64,000 bases of DNA from Flavobacterium eburneipallidum (GCF_027111355.2 NZ_CP114291.2:1-64000); one strand, 5' to 3'; positions 25,815 through 35,160 are shown, counted from the stretch's first letter. Numbers and translations are program-made. Notes: generated by a model from the sequence alone, not told the origin.

Positions 25815-26732
25815 ATGAAGAAAGAATTTTACAGTAACGGAAAACTATTAATCACGGGAGAATATTTGGTTCTTGACGGAGCCAAAGCTTTTGCTTTACC
25901 TACCAAATTTGGACAAAACCTGATGGTAGAAAAAGGAAAAAACCAAGAAATAAAATGGACGAGTTACGATTCAGACGGAAGTATTTGGTTTGAAGATACT
26001 TTTTCATTTGCTGATATTATCAATAAAAACATATCTGAAGAAGAATCATCCAAAAGAAATACTTTAATCGAAATTCTGCACGAAAGCTATTTGTTAAATA
26101 CCGATTTTATTACTAATTCCGAAGGTTATTTGGTTACAACAACGCTCACTTTTCCACGGAATTGGGGACTGGGAACTTCCTCTACTTTGATTAATAATAT
26201 TGCACAATGGTTAGAAATAGATGCTTTTGTATTGCTAAACAATAGTTTTGGCGGTAGCGGTTATGATATTGCTTGCGCTCAAAACAACAGTCCTATCTTG
26301 TATCATTTAGAAAACGGAAAACCAATTGTCGAAAAAGTGACTTTCGAACCTGAATTCCATGAAAATTTGTATTTTGTTTATCTCGACAAAAAACAAAGTA
26401 GCAAAACTGCCATCGCTTCCTATTACAACAACAAAAACGAAAATCTACCCGATAATATCCTCACCATTAATTCGCTAACAAAGGAAGTTTTAAACGCAAA
26501 AACGCTTCGGGAATTTGCCACAGCATTAGAAGAACATGAAGCTGAAATGAGCAGCATACTGGAACTGCAAACTATCAAAGAATCTTTGTTTCCTGATTTT
26601 GATGGCATAATTAAAAGTCTTGGTGCTTGGGGAGGTGATTTTGTATTGGTAATCTCAAAAGAAAATCCAACTGATTATTTTAAGGAAAGAGGTTTTGAAA
26701 CTATCGTTTCTTATCAGGATATGATTTTGTAA
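25815..26732 (+). CDS. GYDIA-family GHMP kinase (mevalonate-pathway kinase)
   Basis: 305-residue member of the GHMP kinase superfamily. The N-terminal KLLITGEYLVLDGAKAFALPT matches the first GHMP motif. The phosphate-binding loop is unusual in form, N-W-G-L-G-T-S-S at 116-123, and the G149-Y-D-I-A153 motif names the family. Next to HMG-CoA reductase it most likely phosphorylates mevalonate or phosphomevalonate; which of the two cannot be read from sequence. It ends 30 bases before a bidirectional terminator. Confidence 0.85.
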   Translation: MKKEFYSNGKLLITGEYLVLDGAKAFALPTKFGQNLMVEKGKNQEIKWTSYDSDGSIWFEDTFSFADIINKNISEEESSKRNTLIEILHESYLLNTDFITNSEGYLVTTTLTFPRNWGLGTSSTLINNIAQWLEIDAFVLLNNSFGGSGYDIACAQNNSPILYHLENGKPIVEKVTFEPEFHENLYFVYLDKKQSSKTAIASYYNNKNENLPDNILTINSLTKEVLNAKTLREFATALEEHEAEMSSILELQTIKESLFPDFDGIIKSLGAWGGDFVLVISKENPTDYFKERGFETIVSYQDMIL

Positions 26733-26757
26733 ATCTTATCAATATTCATAAAACAAA

Positions 26758-26783
26758 AAAAATCCCGATTGCTCGGGATTTTT
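26758..26783. terminator. bidirectional terminator between convergent genes
   Basis: An 11-bp stem (AAAAATCCCGA at 26758-26768 with TCGGGATTTTT at 26773-26783) and a TTGC loop, with A-run and T-run on the two sides, between the GHMP kinase and the PpiD-like gene. Confidence 0.9.
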
Positions 26784-26803
26784 ATATTTCAAGAAGTTTG
26801 AAT

Positions 26804-28903
26804 TTAGTAATTAAATTGACTTCTATTGTCTTCGATTTTAGCATTTGCTTTTAATGCTGGGATAACTCTGTTTACATCTCCTGCAGATTGCGCTTTTACT
26901 TTAGCAACATAAGCAGAATGATTTTTTATTGCCGGTGCTTTTACTGTGCTTTTGTTCAATACTACATAAACTCCTGTACTACCTTCGATTGGCGCAGAAA
27001 GTTTTCCTGTTGCCAATGCAAAAGCATTTCCAACTACTTTAGGCTCTTGACCTACTCCACCTGCCAAAACAGGATTGTCTAATGTAACATTAACCGCTTG
27101 TTGTATTGGTGATGCAACAGCTTTCGAAATGGCTTCTAATGAACTTCCTGACATTTTAGCTTTGATTAGTTCCGCTTTTTTCTTGTTTTTAAGAATTGGT
27201 TCTACAAAAGATCGTACTAAATCAACAGCCATTAATCCTTCTGGATTCACTTTAGTCATTTTAGCAATTACATGACCTAAATTAGCCACTTCAAATCTTT
27301 TTACAGCACCAACGTCTGTTCCTGATTCGAAAGCCCATCTTACAATATTTCTTTGATTTCCTAGAGGACCAAAAGATTCGTCCATTGCTTTTACAGTAAC
27401 TGGTGATGCCACAGTCAATTTCATAGCAGCTGCAGTTTTAGCAAAGTCTTTTTCAGCTGTATCCATTTCAAATTGAGTTGCTTTAGTATATACGTCATTT
27501 GAAGTTGCTTCTGAAGCTTCTATTTTTTGAGCTATAGTTGCTAAACGAACTCCGTCTTGCTTGTCGGTTACTTTAATGATATGAAAACCAAAAGGTGTTT
27601 CTACTAATCCAACTTTTCCAATAGGACTGTTGAATACAAAATCATTGAATGGTTTTACCATTTGATTTGGTCCAAAAAAACCTAAATCACCACCTTGTTG
27701 TGAAGAAGAATCATCTGATGCTGTAAAAGCTAACATCAAGAAACTATCTGGATTAGCCGTTACTTGAGCCAAGATTGATTCCGCTTTTGCTTTTGCTTCT
27801 TCTTTGGTTCTTTTCTCTTTTTTGTTTGGTACTTGAGTTCCTTCGTAGCTAATTAAGATGTGACTTGCTTTTGCATTTACACCTACTTTTCTACCCAATG
27901 ATTTAGAAATACAGTAGTATTTCCCGAACATATAAGGCCCATAAATTTCTCCTGGAGCCAAGTTGTACAATTTATCAGCATCTACAGCTGGTAAATCTTT
28001 TTTGGCAACATAAGTAGAATCATAAGGAATATCAGAATTTGAATTTACAAATTCAACAACATTTGCTGCTGATTTGAATCCTGGTAAAGTATCGTTTTTT
28101 CCTGTGGCTTGGTTGTAAACTACACTTCCTTTTAACAGTGCGTTGATTTTAGCTTTCACTTCTGCTTCATCAGCTGGAGATGCTTTGTCTTCAATCAATA
28201 CGTATTCAACGGCACGAGTTTCGTCAGCTTTGTACTTTTTCTCGTTTTTCTTCATGAATTCTACGATTTCTTCATCTGAAACTTTAACTTGACTATCTTT
28301 AACAGAAGAATACAATCCAGCAACATAAGCAAAATTTACTTTGTTGGATTCCATTTCGTATTTCAATTTTCCTTCACTTTCAGTTGTGTACAATCCTGCT
28401 TTTACTAAATTGCTATAAATTTGAAATTTAGAATTCAATTCAGCATCTTTCTCTCTGGATTTGATATATTCAGCAATTTGTGGATTACTTTTAGCGGCTT
28501 CTTTAAATTTGGCTTCATCAAATTTTCCAGCGGCATTCAAGAACATTGGGTTTTGTCCAATATTTTGATCCGCTTTTAAAACTTCCATAATATGTTTTGC
28601 TCCTACTTTCAATCCTAATTTTTCGAATTGAGCCGTTAGCAAAGCAATGGTAACTTCTTGATCCCAAACGGTATTTGCAGCTGCAGTTGGCGTAATTCCT
28701 TGTTGACTTTTCTCAACATTACTTACTTTTAGTCGAAAGTCTTCAAATGCAATATCTTTTCCATCTATACTTCCTACGTCTTTAGAATTACCACCAAAAC
28801 CTCCTTGATCGAAAAGGCTTGGTACTATAAATGCAAATAACGCGAATGCAATAATTACTATAGTTAAAGCCGAGCGTTGTCTAATTTTTTCTAAAACTGC
28901 CAT
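26804..28903 (-). CDS. PpiD/SurA-like periplasmic peptidyl-prolyl isomerase
   Basis: 699-residue envelope foldase. An N-terminal signal anchor (residues 14-30) follows a short cytoplasmic KIRQRSAL segment as in PpiD. A SurA-N-like chaperone region (about 45-330) leads to a parvulin domain at about 343-448 (ASHILISYEG ... GGDLGFFGPNQMVKPFNDFVF ... TPFGFHIIKVTD). The remaining 250 residues form a second chaperone region. It should assist outer-membrane protein folding. It sits downstream of the CNNM/LptC cluster, so the region is devoted to the envelope. Confidence 0.92.
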   Translation of the reverse strand: MAVLEKIRQRSALTIVIIAFALFAFIVPSLFDQGGFGGNSKDVGSIDGKDIAFEDFRLKVSNVEKSQQGITPTAAANTVWDQEVTIALLTAQFEKLGLKVGAKHIMEVLKADQNIGQNPMFLNAAGKFDEAKFKEAAKSNPQIAEYIKSREKDAELNSKFQIYSNLVKAGLYTTESEGKLKYEMESNKVNFAYVAGLYSSVKDSQVKVSDEEIVEFMKKNEKKYKADETRAVEYVLIEDKASPADEAEVKAKINALLKGSVVYNQATGKNDTLPGFKSAANVVEFVNSNSDIPYDSTYVAKKDLPAVDADKLYNLAPGEIYGPYMFGKYYCISKSLGRKVGVNAKASHILISYEGTQVPNKKEKRTKEEAKAKAESILAQVTANPDSFLMLAFTASDDSSSQQGGDLGFFGPNQMVKPFNDFVFNSPIGKVGLVETPFGFHIIKVTDKQDGVRLATIAQKIEASEATSNDVYTKATQFEMDTAEKDFAKTAAAMKLTVASPVTVKAMDESFGPLGNQRNIVRWAFESGTDVGAVKRFEVANLGHVIAKMTKVNPEGLMAVDLVRSFVEPILKNKKKAELIKAKMSGSSLEAISKAVASPIQQAVNVTLDNPVLAGGVGQEPKVVGNAFALATGKLSAPIEGSTGVYVVLNKSTVKAPAIKNHSAYVAKVKAQSAGDVNRVIPALKANAKIEDNRSQFNY

Positions 28904-28935
28904 TTTTATTGTTGTTAATTTTTAAATTCAGTTTG

Positions 28936-28943
28936 CGAAAATA
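28936..28943 (-). promoter_or_regulatory. possible -7 element of the PpiD-like gene
   Basis: TATTTTCG on the minus strand, one mismatch from TAnnTTTG, 33 bases before the ATG. Confidence 0.3.
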
Positions 28944-29012
28944 CAATTATCTAATTAATAATTATACTACTACCGCTATATTTTACAAGAAAATTTGATT
29001 TATCAAAAAAAA

Positions 29013-30272
29013 TCATTCTTTTATTGTCATTTTAACCAATTCGATTTTCTTGTTTGTTGCTTCCTCAATGCTAAAATGGTAGTTATCAATACCGATTTCT
29101 GCTCCTTTTTGAGGAATTTCTTTTGTGAAATCAACAATAAAACCACCAAGAGTTCCATAAGAATCACTCTCCGGAATAGCTGTTTTATAGGTCTGATTGA
29201 TATATTCTACATCCAATCGCGCAGAGAAAAGATAAATTCTTGTATCTAATTCTTGTTCGATTAATTCTTCCTGTAAATCGTGTTCGTCTTCGATTTCGCC
29301 AAAAAGTTCTTCGATAATATCTTCTATGGTAATAATCCCCGAAGTTCCTCCATATTCGTCTAAAACTACAGCTACACTTTTTCGCTTTTTGGTCAACAAA
29401 TTCATAGCATCCTTGATATAAATAGTTTCAGGAACAAATTCGACTGGGATGATGATCGATTTGATATGTGTTGGTTTTTTGAATAAATCAAAAGAGTGAA
29501 CATAACCCAAAATATCGTCCAACGAATTTTGATAGACTACAATTTTAGAATAACCCGTTGTAATAAACAATTCTTTCAATGTAGCAATAGAATCGAATAC
29601 ATCAATGGCAACAATTTCTGTCCTTGGAGTCATAACATCTCTAGCTTTTACACCTGAAAAGTCTAACGCATTCTGAAAAATCTGTATTTCGGAATCCATT
29701 TCTTCTTTATCTTCTAGAGTGCTTATTTGTTCGCTAATGTAATCGCCCAACTCTGCTTTACTGAAATACAAAGAAGCTTGACTGCCAGCTGCCTTTGAAA
29801 AATTCTTTAGAACAAAGTCAGAAATCCAAATAAAAAAAGTAGAGATAAAAAAAAAGAGAATATAGAAAAAATAGGCTGGAAGTGCAAAAACCTTGATTAA
29901 AGTATTGGCATAAATTTGAAAAAAAACCTTAGGAAAAAATTTTGAAGTCAGCAAAACTACTGTTGTAGTTAGTAGCATCTGAATTAGAACACTCATCAAT
30001 TCCGAGAAGTAAAACCCAAAAGCATTGAATCCTTTTACTAACAATTCACTCATAAAGAGTGCATAAATCACAAGCGCAATACTATTTCCTATGAGCATTG
30101 CTGCAATAAACTTGGAAGGTTCTTGGGTAAGCTTGGTTAAAATAGTAGCAATAAACCCAGTTTGCTTTTTTTCTAATTCAAGGTAAATTTTATTGGATGA
30201 AATGAATGCGATTTCCATTCCTGAAAAAAAGGCACTACATAACAAACAAACTATTATTATACCTATTTCCAT
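29013..30272 (-). CDS. CNNM/CorC-family (HlyC-type) transporter or regulator
   Basis: 419 residues. DUF21/CNNM membrane domain with four hydrophobic segments (about 1-175), a CBS-domain pair (about 190-320, with RDVMTPRTEIVAIDV and VLDEYGGTSGIITIEDIIEELFGEIEDEHD) and a CorC_HlyC-type C-terminal domain (about 335-415). The family handles Mg or Co, or acts as a magnesium exporter; the older name hemolysin is misleading. Flavobacterial GldE has the same architecture, but no gliding gene is nearby, so the gld name is not used. It follows a 64-residue membrane protein gene by three bases. Confidence 0.88.
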   Translation of the reverse strand: MEIGIIIVCLLCSAFFSGMEIAFISSNKIYLELEKKQTGFIATILTKLTQEPSKFIAAMLIGNSIALVIYALFMSELLVKGFNAFGFYFSELMSVLIQMLLTTTVVLLTSKFFPKVFFQIYANTLIKVFALPAYFFYILFFFISTFFIWISDFVLKNFSKAAGSQASLYFSKAELGDYISEQISTLEDKEEMDSEIQIFQNALDFSGVKARDVMTPRTEIVAIDVFDSIATLKELFITTGYSKIVVYQNSLDDILGYVHSFDLFKKPTHIKSIIIPVEFVPETIYIKDAMNLLTKKRKSVAVVLDEYGGTSGIITIEDIIEELFGEIEDEHDLQEELIEQELDTRIYLFSARLDVEYINQTYKTAIPESDSYGTLGGFIVDFTKEIPQKGAEIGIDNYHFSIEEATNKKIELVKMTIKE

Positions 30273-30275
30273 GAA

Positions 30276-30470
30276 TTAAGGCTTCTTGTTTCTGTCTTCA
30301 AATTTGTTAGCAAATCTTCTTCTAAAGAAAAACATAAAAATAGAAAGGATAGCAATTCCAAGAAAAAGAAAATGCTGATCATTAGGCTCATCCCAAATTT
30401 CAACGGCTTTTACAATAAAAAAAACAGCTGCCACAAGATAAACGTATTGGGTATATTTTAGATAATTCAT
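30276..30470 (-). CDS. small two-helix membrane protein
   Basis: 64 residues, not a named family that I recognise. Two hydrophobic segments (about 9-25 and 31-50) separated by a short acidic loop (EIWDEPNDQ), then a basic tail with RRRFANKFEDRNKKP. It lies between lptC (18 bases) and the CNNM/CorC gene (3 bases), as part of one transcript. Confidence 0.75.
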   Translation of the reverse strand: MNYLKYTQYVYLVAAVFFIVKAVEIWDEPNDQHFLFLGIAILSIFMFFFRRRFANKFEDRNKKP

Positions 30471-30488
30471 GATTAAAATGTATTGAAA

Positions 30489-31043
30489 TTATTCGGATGA
30501 TTCTACTTCTCCTACGATGCTTTGCGAATTGATAATTTTGAAATCTTTACTGAAATCAATTCCTTTGCCATAAGATACTCCTTTTGGGTCGGTAAAAGTG
30601 AAGCGTTTGTTGGTGAAAAACCATTCGTTTTTTTGATCAAAATATAGCTGATTGGTTTCTAGCATTTGTCCATCTTCCGATTGAATAACCACATCGCCTT
30701 CTAAATCGATAATATTTGTCAATTTATAAGAAGTGGCGTAATCGGATTTGATAAAGGTTCGCTTTCCCTTTTTGTCGTACAAAGTAACATCGATTCCTTT
30801 TGGAAATTCAGTAAAAGGAAAGTCCACGCTGGCGTATTCTTTCATTTTCGGGCTTATTAATATGGCCGTAATCCTGCCTGAATCAGTGTATTTTAAGTTA
30901 ATTTTATCAGCCTCGCCACTGGGAACAAATTCCGAAAAATTACTTTTTTGCACTTCTTTAAAATTACTTTCACAACCTAAAATCAGTGTCAGAACAAGCA
31001 TCAGAACCAAGTATTTTTTATATGGAATCATACGTCTGACCAT
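30489..31043 (-). CDS. lptC: LPS export protein LptC
   Basis: 184 residues. The signal peptide ends with a lipobox LILGC (Cys24 from the first Met, Cys20 from the second at 31031). The body has the LptC/OstA-like beta-jellyroll pattern with strands around TDSGRITAILISPKMKEYASVDFP, YATSYKLTNIIDLEGDVVIQSEDGQMLETNQLYFD and SYGKGIDFSKDFKIINSQSIVGEV. LptC receives LPS from LptFGB in the periplasm; a lipid-anchored form is a Bacteroidota variant rather than the TM-anchored E. coli form. Start uncertain between 31043 and 31031. Confidence 0.85.
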   Translation of the reverse strand: MVRRMIPYKKYLVLMLVLTLILGCESNFKEVQKSNFSEFVPSGEADKINLKYTDSGRITAILISPKMKEYASVDFPFTEFPKGIDVTLYDKKGKRTFIKSDYATSYKLTNIIDLEGDVVIQSEDGQMLETNQLYFDQKNEWFFTNKRFTFTDPKGVSYGKGIDFSKDFKIINSQSIVGEVESSE

Positions 31044-31080
31044 GAGAAACTGTTAGTGTAATTAGAAAAAGTAACTGATT

Positions 31081-32334
31081 TTAATAAAACTTACGTTTCA
31101 CAAACCACTTGTCATTTAATGAAAAACTCAAACTTACTGTAAAATAATTTTCTTGAACCAAGTTATCCGAAGTAGTTCCTTTTTTTCCGTATTCTAAACC
31201 TAAATTAAAATTAGACAAAGAACCCGTTATTGGCAATCCCATACCGAATGTCACAGCTGCATCATTAATAGAATTAGAATTAATCACAAGGCCTGTTTTT
31301 TCATATCTTAAACCTCCTCTGTAAGTAATTCTCTGAAAATAACTCGCAAAAGGATTTGAATTAGGAATATAATAACCTCCAATGCTGTATTTTTGACCAC
31401 GCTCGTAACTCAAATTTGCAATAGTATTGTAATTGCTATTCAATTGACCAATGCCTTGAACAGCAACTTCTGCACCCAAAAGCCATTTTTTAGAATCTCC
31501 AATTCCTGCACCAAAAGATAATTTTTTTGGCAACTTCAATTCGTTATTCGAAAGCTCATCCTCTGAAATATCTATTATTGACAAATCAAATTGAGAGTTG
31601 TAATCAACAATAGCTACGTTTCTTGTATTTTCTGATTTCAGAGTACTTCCTGGTGAATAATATAAACTAGTAAAAACTGATAGTTTTTCGTTAAACTTGG
31701 CTTTATAAGTCATACCGAAATTAAAATTCATGCCCGACAAATTAGAAACATTCAGTTCACGAGAACCAATTCCTTGATCTTCGATATATTCTAAACTATT
31801 GCTTTGAATTTGTCCAAAGTTGTAAAAAGCATTTACACCGACATTCAAGTTAGGAAGCACTTTATAACCAAACCCCAAGAAAACTCTATTCAGACCTCCC
31901 CAACCGTTAAAACGTTTACTAACTTCGGAAGAAATAGGATTTTCATTCGAAATTCTATACCCTACAGAAGAGTAAGGAATCAGACCAAAAGCTCCTCCAA
32001 ATTTTTTGCTCAAAGGGATTCCTAGTGCCAGATAATCTAATGTTACCTTTTTTGCAGAACCTTTTTCATCACCTGATTTTAGATTAGTAAAATTACTGCT
32101 ACCACCAATGGTAAAAGAAGTCCAAGTTAAATTAGCATATCCTGCTGGGTTTTGTAAATTGATATGAGTACTATCTTGAGCTATGGACAAGCCAGCCATA
32201 GACCTATTTTCGAGTGTTCCGTTAAATTTCACATCTCCAATTCCATAAAAAGAGTAAGGCGATGAAGTTCCTTCTTGAGCAAAAGAAACAAGTGACAAAA
32301 ACAAGCAAGCACTTATTATTATTTTTTTAATCAT
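31081..32334 (-). CDS. outer-membrane beta-barrel protein (FadL/PorV-like)
   Basis: 417 residues with a signal peptide ending LVSFAQ (about 19-20) and many alternating strands typical of a 14-stranded outer-membrane barrel, ending in an aromatic-rich strand (FTVSLSFSLNDKWFVKRKFY). The N-terminal SSPYSFYGIGDVKFNGTLENRSMAGLSIAQ resembles FadL-type barrels of Bacteroidota. Ligand unknown. The gene overlaps coaX by eight bases and is followed by lptC, so co-transcription is likely. Confidence 0.75.
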   Translation of the reverse strand: MIKKIIISACLFLSLVSFAQEGTSSPYSFYGIGDVKFNGTLENRSMAGLSIAQDSTHINLQNPAGYANLTWTSFTIGGSSNFTNLKSGDEKGSAKKVTLDYLALGIPLSKKFGGAFGLIPYSSVGYRISNENPISSEVSKRFNGWGGLNRVFLGFGYKVLPNLNVGVNAFYNFGQIQSNSLEYIEDQGIGSRELNVSNLSGMNFNFGMTYKAKFNEKLSVFTSLYYSPGSTLKSENTRNVAIVDYNSQFDLSIIDISEDELSNNELKLPKKLSFGAGIGDSKKWLLGAEVAVQGIGQLNSNYNTIANLSYERGQKYSIGGYYIPNSNPFASYFQRITYRGGLRYEKTGLVINSNSINDAAVTFGMGLPITGSLSNFNLGLEYGKKGTTSDNLVQENYFTVSLSFSLNDKWFVKRKFY

Positions 32335-33061
32335 TGTTGATTTTATATTGAAATGTTTGGTTCAAACTTTCGAGAAGGAAATTTGAATTGGCAAATATGG
32401 TATTTTTTAATCGTTTAGCCAAAAAAACTGTATCTCCACCCGTTAAAATTATGATAAAGTTTGAATACTTTGCCTTATATTCATCTATAAAACCGTCGAT
32501 TTCATAGACCAATCCGTTGACCACACCCGAATGAATGGATTCTGAAGTAGATTGCCCGATATACTGTTTTGGATTTTCTAATTCGAGCAAAGGCAATTTT
32601 GCAGTATAATCATGTAAAGCTTTGTATCTCATTCCTAAACCTGGAGCAATTGCTCCTCCAAGATAATGGTTGGACTCATCGACAAAATCATAAGTCACAC
32701 AAGTTCCTGCATCAATAACCAGTCTGTTCTGATTCGGAAACTGAAGTGTTGCCCCTGCTGCCAGTACCATTCTGTCGATTCCTAAAGTTTGTGGTGTTTT
32801 ATAATCATTAGTAAATGGGAAAACATCATTATGGGAAACAAAATGAACTTTTACAATATTTTCAAAGGCAGAAAAAGCCAGTTTTTCCAGATCTGAAACC
32901 GAAGAAATAACCAAATGAGTTGTCTTTTGATATTTTTTTAAAATATTTTTGATGTTTTTTTGAAGTTCTATTTTCAAAAAAACAAAGTCTTCCAAAACGA
33001 TAGAACCCTCAAAGACAGCTGCTTTAATTCTAGTATTTCCCGCATCGATGGCTAAAATCAT
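32327..33061 (-). CDS. coaX: type III pantothenate kinase
   Basis: 244-residue ASKHA-fold kinase that phosphorylates pantothenate in the first step of CoA synthesis. Motifs: MILAIDAGNTRIKAAVFEG (phosphate-1, D6, G8-N-T10), GIDRMVLAAGA (pantothenate site), VIDAGTCVTYDFVD (phosphate-2, D-A-G-T-C) and GGAIAPGLGMR. Type III enzymes are typical of Bacteroidota. The start at 33061 is the first Met and fits family alignments. Overlaps the outer-membrane protein gene by eight bases. Confidence 0.95.
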   Translation of the reverse strand: MILAIDAGNTRIKAAVFEGSIVLEDFVFLKIELQKNIKNILKKYQKTTHLVISSVSDLEKLAFSAFENIVKVHFVSHNDVFPFTNDYKTPQTLGIDRMVLAAGATLQFPNQNRLVIDAGTCVTYDFVDESNHYLGGAIAPGLGMRYKALHDYTAKLPLLELENPKQYIGQSTSESIHSGVVNGLVYEIDGFIDEYKAKYSNFIIILTGGDTVFLAKRLKNTIFANSNFLLESLNQTFQYKINND

Positions 33062-33111
33062 AATTTATATTTAGTAGCACGAAGATACGAATTGATTTTT
33101 TTTAAAATTTG

Positions 33112-33143
33112 TTTTGGATAAATTAAAAATGGTTCTATATTTG
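33112..33143 (+). promoter_or_regulatory. tRNA-Phe promoter
   Basis: TTTTG at 33112-33116, a 19-base spacer and TATATTTG at 33136-33143, an exact match to the Bacteroidota consensus, about 60 bases before the mature tRNA 5' end. Confidence 0.7.
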
Positions 33144-33203
33144 CACCCGCAAACAAGTTCATCCAACTCTTAATAAAATAAGAACGAAACGAATTTAAAG
33201 CAT

Positions 33204-33276
33204 GGTGCCTTAGCTCAGATGGTAGAGCAATGGACTGAAAATCCATGTGTCCCTGGTTCGATCCCTGGAGGCACCA
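33204..33276 (+). tRNA. tRNA-Phe (GAA)
   Basis: 73-base cloverleaf read by hand: acceptor GGTGCCT/AGGCACC, D stem GCTC/GAGC, anticodon stem ATGGA/TCCAT with loop CTGAAAA (anticodon GAA, phenylalanine), T loop TTCGATC, discriminator A. CCA is not encoded. The T stem is CCTGG/CCTGG, giving a U-U mismatch at the third pair. Promoter and terminator are both visible. Confidence 0.93.
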
Positions 33277-33280
33277 CAAC

Positions 33281-33317
33281 AAAACCCGAATAGTTACTAT
33301 TCGGGTTTTTTGTTTTT
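33281..33317 (+). terminator. terminator of tRNA-Phe
   Basis: AAAACCCGAATAG pairs with CTATTCGGGTTTT around a TTA loop, followed by TTTGTTTTTT. Confidence 0.9.
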
Positions 33318-33471
33318 TATTATTTTCTGGATTTTTTGAAAACAAAAAAACCGAGAAATTGACCATCGGCGAAGAAGAGAAAAAAAAATAAACTCTCCTT
33401 AACTGATCAGTCAAATCTCGGCTTCAAGACTATAAATTGAATCATAGAAAACCTTTTAGGCTATTGGAATC

Positions 33472-35160
33472 CTACCAGAAGATAGAATAAAGTGCTACTA
33501 ATATTCCGCAAATGATTAATGAACCTACAGCAAAACCATTGCTCACTTTAAACATTTTAGAATCAATCTCCAATCCTTTTGATTCAACACCTCTTTTAGC
33601 GTCAAACAAACTGATAATAATCATCAAGATAACGCAAATTACAAATACAAATCCCATTCTGTCCAAAAATGGAATTTCATATAATTTACTTCCATTTTCT
33701 TGAAGTACTTGTGTAGCAAAACCCGAACTATACAAGAATTCTAAATTCACGTGTTCTGGAAGGAATTTTAATATTACTGATAATATAAAACCACCGATTG
33801 TTGCAAACATAGCTGCATTCGAACTTGTTTTTTTCCAAAAGAATCCTAGAATAAACATCGCAAAAATCCCTGGACTTACAAATCCTGTGTATTCTTGAAT
33901 GAATTCAAATCCTCCTTTTTTGTCAATCCCCAACATTGGCGCAATCACAACCGCCAAAAGCATAGCGGCAACTACTGTGATTTTACCAACTTGTACCATT
34001 TTCTTTTCAGAAGCATCTACATCAATTTTTTTCTTAAAAATATCCAAAGTAAAAATAGTGGAGATACTATTTACTTTTCCAGCTAACGAAGCTACTACAG
34101 CTGCTGTTAAAGCCGCAAAAGACAATCCTTTTAATCCTACTGGCAATAAGTTTAATAATACCGGATAAGAACGGTCTGGATTTAGAATTCCATCAGGCCC
34201 TAACATCTCCGTTTGCAATTGTCCTTTAGTATAAATTACATAAGCCGCAATTCCAGGTAAAACCACAATAACTGGCATTAATAATTTCAAAAATGCAGCA
34301 AACAAAATTCCTGTTCTAGCGGTTTTCAAATCAGCTCCTAAAGCTCTTTGAGTAATGTATTGATTACATCCCCAATAGTTCAAATTCACAATCCACATTC
34401 CTCCTAGCAATACCGTTAATCCCGGTAAACTCGGGAAATTTTCATTCTCTTTTTTGAAAATCATGTGAAAATGATCTCCTGATTGATTATACATATAATT
34501 AAATCCATCAACAACACCACTTTGTCCGTTCAATTCAGCTACTTTATCTAAAGCTAAATAAGTAGTTACTAAACCTCCAAATATTAAAAACACTACCTGA
34601 ACAACATCCGTGTATCCAATTACTTTCATTCCCCCTAATGCAATGATAATGGCAAAAAACGCCAAACCGTACATACACAGATTAATTTCAATTCCAGAAA
34701 TTCCGTTGATAGCCAAAGCTCCCAAATAAAGAATAGAAGTTAAATTCACGATTACATACAGCAACAACCAGAATACAGCCATAATCATCGCTACATTTCC
34801 GTTGTATCTTTCGCTCAAAAATTGAGGCATGGTATAAATTTTATTCTTTAAATAAACTGGAATAAAAAATACAGCTACAATAATTAATGTTAATGCAGCC
34901 ATCCATTCGTAAGTCGCAATGGCTAAACCCATTTTGAAACCGTTTCCAGACATGGCTATAAATTGCTCCGAAGAAATATTAGAAGCAATCAAGGAAGTTC
35001 CAATTGCCCACCAAGTCAAAGAACCCTCGGCTAAAAAGTAATCATGTGAAGCTGATGTGGATTGTGTTTTTTTGCGTATGTAAACAGAATAACCGTATCC
35101 AGCTACGATAAAGAAATACACTAGGAATACTAGGTAATCTGCTAATTGTAATGTGTTCAT
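33472..35160 (-). CDS. sodium/sugar symporter, SSS family (vSGLT-like)
   Basis: 562 residues, 14 predicted TM helices. Sodium:solute symporter family, sugar branch, with the SGLT-type motifs SLIASNISSEQFIAMSGNGF in TM2, NLNYWGCNQYITQRALGADLKTARTGI and SLAGKVNSISTIFTLDIF. Placed after xylA with its own likely promoter, it is a good candidate for xylose import, though SGLT-type porters also take glucose or galactose. About 65% identical by eye in conserved segments to the second symporter at 56451. A terminator lies between it and xylA. Confidence 0.9.
   Translation of the reverse strand: MNTLQLADYLVFLVYFFIVAGYGYSVYIRKKTQSTSASHDYFLAEGSLTWWAIGTSLIASNISSEQFIAMSGNGFKMGLAIATYEWMAALTLIIVAVFFIPVYLKNKIYTMPQFLSERYNGNVAMIMAVFWLLLYVIVNLTSILYLGALAINGISGIEINLCMYGLAFFAIIIALGGMKVIGYTDVVQVVFLIFGGLVTTYLALDKVAELNGQSGVVDGFNYMYNQSGDHFHMIFKKENENFPSLPGLTVLLGGMWIVNLNYWGCNQYITQRALGADLKTARTGILFAAFLKLLMPVIVVLPGIAAYVIYTKGQLQTEMLGPDGILNPDRSYPVLLNLLPVGLKGLSFAALTAAVVASLAGKVNSISTIFTLDIFKKKIDVDASEKKMVQVGKITVVAAMLLAVVIAPMLGIDKKGGFEFIQEYTGFVSPGIFAMFILGFFWKKTSSNAAMFATIGGFILSVILKFLPEHVNLEFLYSSGFATQVLQENGSKLYEIPFLDRMGFVFVICVILMIIISLFDAKRGVESKGLEIDSKMFKVSNGFAVGSLIICGILVALYSIFW

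Noticed and set aside
29013-30272. Gliding-motility gene gldE
   Set aside because: Domain layout is shared with the whole CNNM/CorC family; gldD and other gld genes are not adjacent, so the name is not supported.
33058-33414. A 118-codon minus-strand open frame across the coaX upstream region
   Set aside because: It runs through the tRNA-Phe gene and its terminator in antisense; no protein-family pattern is visible.
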